Under the pieces are notes generated by a model. The model was not told where the DNA came from, made no database searches, and saw only the letters and a program-made list of their open reading frames with translations. This document shows, piece by piece, positions 59,593 through 64,000 of a DNA stretch of 64,000 nt. Source of the DNA: Epiperipatus broadwayi (taxonomy: Eukaryota; Onychophora; Udeonychophora; Euonychophora; Peripatidae); contig JAQFVV010000566.1 of NCBI GenBank assembly GCA_028023455.1, forward strand, positions 1 to 64,000, in the 5' to 3' direction. The translations under genes and the position numbers were made by a program. Position 1 is the stretch's first letter. Every line of letters begins with the position of its first letter.

Positions 59593-62500
59593 TGAAACGA
59601 TAACTTTCCAAGCCCCTATCGTTTCACCATCAAACCTAATGACACACTCATCTGTGCTAAGTTCGAACCTATTTAAATGTTAATAAATTTAAAATTCGCT
59701 CATGTCTGTATAAACAGTATTATATATTTGCGTGCGAACCAACGCTATAATTAGATAGGATTAGTAAAATTATAGCGTACTAAATTTATTTAATATTTCT
59801 AAAAATGTTCATTATATTATTTAAGTTAAGAGTAAATTATTAATTTTGTTGTTTAATATTGTAATTTCGTATGTGGATATATAATCTGTGCTATATAGAA
59901 GAAAGACATGATTTAAAATATGTAAAAGCCATTATCTAAAAATAATATTAAATGTCTTTAAAAATTGTTAAAAGATTTCTTGTTTTAAATATATTTCAGG
60001 GAAAAGTTTCTCAAAAATATATTTAAAAGCTATATCAAAATATGTTTGTAAATTATTTTAAATAAATATGTTAAAAAGGTTTGCATTTTAAAAAAATGTT
60101 AAAAGGTTGTTTTTAAATAAAAAGAGTTTCTATTATATGTAAGATTAAAAATAAAAGCTGGTCAAGTAATTAAAAAGATTTCTGGTTGTAAACAAGTGTC
60201 ATTAACGACCACACCTGGAATTCGTAAAAAGTAAAACTAGTTCAAAATTTACTAATTAAAATCTCCTTAGATAAGATTAAGTTATTTTAAAATCTAAATT
60301 GGACAATTGTTTGCAACGAAAAATCTTAATTATAATAATAGCTTATGGAATGTTTCTAACATAAGTTATCTAAGATTGTAAAAATCTGGATTATAAATTG
60401 AAAAATATTTAATTAAATTCCTGAGTTTAGTGAGTCTTGAGGCGATAGATTCCGATAAGGAAAAGATATAAATACTCTGTATTTTTTAACAAGAGATAGA
60501 CAGCCATATTTTTAGAGAGAATTGCAGCCATCCTTCACAATTGTTAATGTATAATATGTCCGGCTAAAAGCGGGCATTTTGTTGCTGTTACTCCACGGGA
60601 GAACGGGGTTTCTGTCATCGAAATGCCTAAACCACCATCATGCCGATAGAAGAGACAAGCCTAACATAATGGGAAAGATGATGCCACCAGCCGCCCAGTC
60701 AAACTCACCAAACCTACAGCAAGAACTTGCAGTCCAGATAAATAATACCGGTACCATTTTATTTTTCAAACCGCAGAGCTCTGTGTAATTCTTTATGTAA
60801 ATATATCTATATAAGTTAGCTAACTCTCTTTTTAAAATAATGATAAAGCTAAATGTAATCAAAACTTAAAATCCATTTAATATTTTAAATATGTCAATTG
60901 CTATCAAAATTTAATGTTGTTAAAGTTTAAATAATCTGACTTATTTATATTTTCCATTCACTTCAAAGTAAATTATTTAGTTTAAAGTTATATCACTGCG
61001 GTTGTGTCTATATTTCTTTGCTTATTTTAATTAAATGCTTATTATATTTTATATGCCAATATTTCGAAACAGTGGGCACTTAATTTCATGTATTTTTTTA
61101 AGAAGATATTATTTGAAAATCTTCATGTAATTTGTTTATAGCGTCAACTTTCTGCGCTGTTTCGAAATCCTATTTTTTTTTTATTATTTAAATGATTTAA
61201 TATGTGAAATGTGGCTCTGTTAATCAACCATTTAAAAACTTAACCTTATAGTTTTATTTAGAATTAAATTTAGCCTTGATCATATTTATAAGTATATTTG
61301 ACATTTAAGTTCTTAAGTCCATAGAAATATACTTTCCCTCCTTAAATATTTATTATCTATAAGTAACTTAATAGATCGAGCATGTCAAAGTACAGATGTA
61401 TTAATATTCCCTTTAGTAGCATAGACATTTATTATCAGGCTACACAAGAGTTGGTCCCAATTTGATAGAGCTAATATGCTATTAACTTGTATTTCATAGT
61501 ATGAAATATACTATTCTTTGCTTGGCGGATGTGATATAGTATTTTATAAAATTATTCTCGTTTTGCTGCTATACGTAATATACGTATATTAAGATGGAGC
61601 CACAGCATTGCCAGCACATCTTCTCTTATAGGGTAGAGCAGTAGTGAAGCCTGAGCCAAGGCCAGGTTAGCACATAAGTCCCCCGCCATTCCTGAACACA
61701 ATGTTCCTTTTCACGCAGCATTGCGATCAGTTACAGGGTACCGGCGTTTGTCGCAAGAACCCTGAAGTTATTTCATCCATCCGCAGAGTGACTTTTCCTA
61801 TTATTGTTTTACCTGTGCCATAGCGCATTGGTAAAATCTTATTTCAGCCAACTCTCCCACCTTTATATAACGCTTTCAGCATTCTGAAATTTTCTCTCGA
61901 AAGCCATGTTCGATCGATCATTACTTGAGCTGGTTTATGCGCTCATTATTTAAGTCATATTGTTTTTAGTAAATGAATTCATGATCAAAGTTCAATATAA
62001 TTATTTATATAACAGCCACAAATGTAGTAGGATTTGGCTTAACTAGATTTATAGACATAACGTAGTGATTGATTATGTATTAATTGTAAAGCAACTCATA
62101 ATATGGGCATATGTTAAACCCATTTATGAAAATTTAATGAAATTATTTATATAAAGCTATTTTGAATTGTATATAAAAAGAGAATGTGTTCTCTTATCCA
62201 CCCAATGTTTGCGTACATTCGACGCTGAAATGTGTAAAACTTATCAATTTCATGCCAATTGTAAATAAATGTATAATTAGTTTAATGTATTTCGTTCTCT
62301 GTCTCGTTATTGATCTAATTCAATCCAATTCTAATTATTATTTATAGTCTATATATATAAAAACTATGCATTAAGTTAAATTAGATTAGTGATATATTTT
62401 AGTCAATGAAGAACCTTTCTTTTATTCATCAGAGTCTTATTGTGTCTCCGTGACCTATGTCGGCCGTGTGGAAAGAGGTATACTACGTGTAATTTCGAGG

Positions 62501-62653
62501 TGGTCATTCGTAGGATCTTGAGTCTTGGAATACTGGCTCAGTAATTGAAGTGTGGTCAGACTTGGGATGTCACAGTCCTAGTCTGGTCAGCTTCAGTCTC
62601 TTTTGCTTGGATTCTGAATTTTTTTACGCGAATGTACAAACCTGACTGTTACA
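59593..62653 (+). repeat. Element 1, 3' LTR (with insertion)
   Basis: 3061 bp, starting TGAAACGATAAC and ending GACTGTTACA. Without the 224-bp insert and its 10-bp duplication it is 2827 bp. It carries AATAAA at 62264. The first 32 bp contain a hairpin GAAACGATA/TATCGTTTC. Confidence 0.9.
59650..59893. mobile_element. 224-bp insertion with 10-bp target duplication in the 3' LTR
   Basis: ATCTGTGCTA occurs at 59650-59659 and again at 59884-59893; the 5' LTR has it once (52915-52924). The 224 bp between (59660-59883) are absent from the 5' LTR. The insert begins AGTTCGAACC, the complement of a tRNA B-box (GGTTCGAACT), so a minus-strand tRNA-derived SINE is possible. It has no coding capacity and no obvious inverted termini. 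Confidence 0.85.
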
Positions 62654-63033
62654 ATATATTGTTTTATATTTTCATTTCATCTCTAACAATTTTTACTATT
62701 CAACCTGTTTCTATGCTGTTCAATACATTTTTCTAGCCTTTACAAAAGGTGTGCAACATGAGCTCATAAAATAAATATTTGTGATTATTTTGGTTTACCT
62801 TATATGTACCCGTGTTAATGTATTATTGAATTAAACATTGCCATAATGATTATCTGCTGTTTTTATATATCTATGATAACTTGCTTTTTTTTTTTCTGAA
62901 GTAACCTTTTTTATTTTGAAGTTTAAATATATTTTTTCAAATATTAAAATTGCCTACAAATTCATGATAATTAATTTATTATAAGATCTTGACTGTGATA
63001 AAATTGAAAATATCACTAAGATTTTTTAACTTT
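62654..63033. other. AT-rich noncoding stretch
   Basis: No feature could be supported. Confidence 0.4.
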
Positions 63034-63315
63034 AATAATAACTTCTTTCATATAGACTTTAATGCAAAAAAAAAATTCTTAATAAAACTTCTTTTTTTTC
63101 TTGACAGTTTCCATCAGAGCTACAATATTTGAATGATATAAATGCATAACTATTACTTCATATAAATATATATATGAAGTAATGGTTATGTATTTATATC
63201 ATTCAAATATTAGCTCTGATGAAGACTGTTGGACAGTTGAAACTGTCAAGAAAATAAAGAAGTTTTATTAAGAAAATTTATTTGCATTAAAGTGTATTTA
63301 AAAGAAGTTATTATA
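63034..63315. repeat. Large inverted repeat with hammerhead-like cores
   Basis: Two arms of about 130-150 bp meet at about 63163 (TACTTCATATA...TATATGAAGTA). On the plus strand the right arm reads CTGATGA (63216-63222), a stem II-like ACTGT/ACAGT hairpin and GAAACTGTC (63239-63247). In the left arm (minus strand) CTGATG joins GAAACTGTC directly, exactly missing the 17-nt stem II segment. The outer arms share TTCTTAATAAAAC and ATGCAAATAAA-type strings. It resembles the arrangement at 23463-23640. Confidence 0.7.
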
Positions 63316-64000
63316 AGCAATATATATATATGAATATTTGAAGAAATGGAAAGTAAAGGAGAAGAATAAGAGTATTTTTTAACTTTATAAATAATTAATA
63401 ATGCATTAACTGTTGATATATACTTAAAACATTGACTCCTTCACATATTCTTAAAACATCTGAAAAAGACATATGACTTCAAATATGCGTTTGATCATAT
63501 TAAACCAGAATTCTTCACTTAGTTCAGGTCACAAACTCTTACCCATGTTTTATCATTATCATATCACAATTTGATTTTCAAGTGTCACATTTTCAGTGCT
63601 CACATTGTTGATACAATACATTTCAGATAAATACATTAATGGTTATTACCAATCATTTATTATCATATTATACCACTTAATATTATGATCTCCAGTCTAA
63701 TTAATGTATTTATCTAACATGATAAGGTCAAAGTTCAGAGTGCAAATAGATTGACTCTTGTAAACCAAATTATAAAAACTATTTTGATGGATATTTTTAA
63801 CATTTTAAAATTTGAAATAATAATGGAGTGGTCATCAATGCTTTCATATGCCTAATGGTGAATTTGTGAGGAGAGTATTTATACCCATGTGTGTTACGTC
63901 CTACAATCAGCTCCAGATAACTATGCAGCTGGGCAACATGATCGAAAATCAAATCTTGATTGTGTGTGATTGCAATGTTCTATTTAATTTTTGTATTAAA
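63316..64000. other. AT-rich noncoding stretch
   Basis: No feature could be supported. Confidence 0.4.

Larger units (their letters stand above)
52849..62653 (+). mobile_element. LTR retrotransposon with gag and protease only (element 1)
   Basis: Two long direct repeats (LTRs) with TG...CA ends enclose a 3.9-kb interior holding gag and an aspartic protease on the plus strand. Between the protease stop (59162) and the 3' LTR (59593) only 430 bp of noncoding DNA remains, so reverse transcriptase, RNase H and integrase are missing. ATAT flanks both ends (52845-52848 and 62654-62657). The LTRs are about 2.8 kb, which is unusually long. They are nearly identical by eye, so insertion was fairly recent, yet gag and protease carry a frameshift and four stops. 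No primer-binding site for a known tRNA was recognised directly after the 5' LTR, and no polypurine tract lies directly before the 3' LTR. Confidence 0.85.

Noticed and set aside
60579-60788. Open frame in the 3' LTR of element 1
   Set aside because: The matching 5' LTR segment (53590-53815) has indels and stops in that frame, so it is not conserved as protein; the region is better read as an untranslated leader.

Overview
The window looks like a gene-poor, strongly AT-rich stretch of an invertebrate animal genome. Support comes from the kinds of repeats present: Penelope-like elements (PLEs) with GIY-YIG endonuclease remnants, RTE-clade LINEs ending in (GAT)n-type tails, tRNA-derived SINE heads, a hAT-type nonautonomous DNA transposon, a piggyBac-like insertion and Gypsy-style LTR elements. 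The species or phylum cannot be fixed from the sequence. No convincing host protein-coding gene, functional tRNA, rRNA or CRISPR array was found. One short open stretch (17282-17581) has splice-like borders and could be an exon.

Layout. 1-16.9 kb: a broken RTE LINE copy on the minus strand (2.6-3.3 kb), a longer RTE copy on the plus strand (3.6-6.5 kb) carrying a SINE head, a GC-richer degenerate repeat patch ending in a hammerhead-like motif (10.0-10.5 kb), an (ATCT)n microsatellite next to a 245-bp segment present twice (13.2-14.1 kb), a SINE and a PLE reverse transcriptase/endonuclease remnant (15.9-16.9 kb). 17-27 kb: a candidate exon, a hAT element with an exact 8-bp target duplication, foldback repeats and dispersed SINE pieces. 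27.4-36.5 kb: a dense nest of PLE remnants, hammerhead-like ribozyme motifs, an integrase tail of an LTR element, a candidate solo LTR, and two RTE copies, one of them inserted into a PLE with a visible 10-bp target duplication. 38.1-43.1 kb: a minus-strand LTR element whose only recognisable gene is a decayed gag; its right LTR carries a piggyBac-like insertion. 43-52.8 kb: AT-rich DNA with foldbacks, a LINE tail and a homopolymer block that looks like bad sequence. 52.8-62.7 kb: an intact-outline LTR element with very long LTRs (about 2.8 kb), gag and protease but no reverse transcriptase, RNase H or integrase. 62.7-64 kb: a large inverted repeat with hammerhead-like cores.

The most interesting system is the 52.8-62.7 kb element. 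It pairs LTRs that hold a TATA box, a splice-donor-like site and a polyA signal with a gag-protease coding unit. A G TTA AAC slippery heptamer sits in the correct frame just before the gag stop, with protease in the -1 frame. The minus-strand element at 38-43 kb has a related gag and also lacks polymerase, so these may be a lineage of nonautonomous gag(-pro) elements that borrow polymerase from a partner. The second theme is a set of hammerhead-ribozyme-like motifs at different stages of decay, several of them inside inverted repeats, consistent with the known association of hammerheads with Penelope-like elements.
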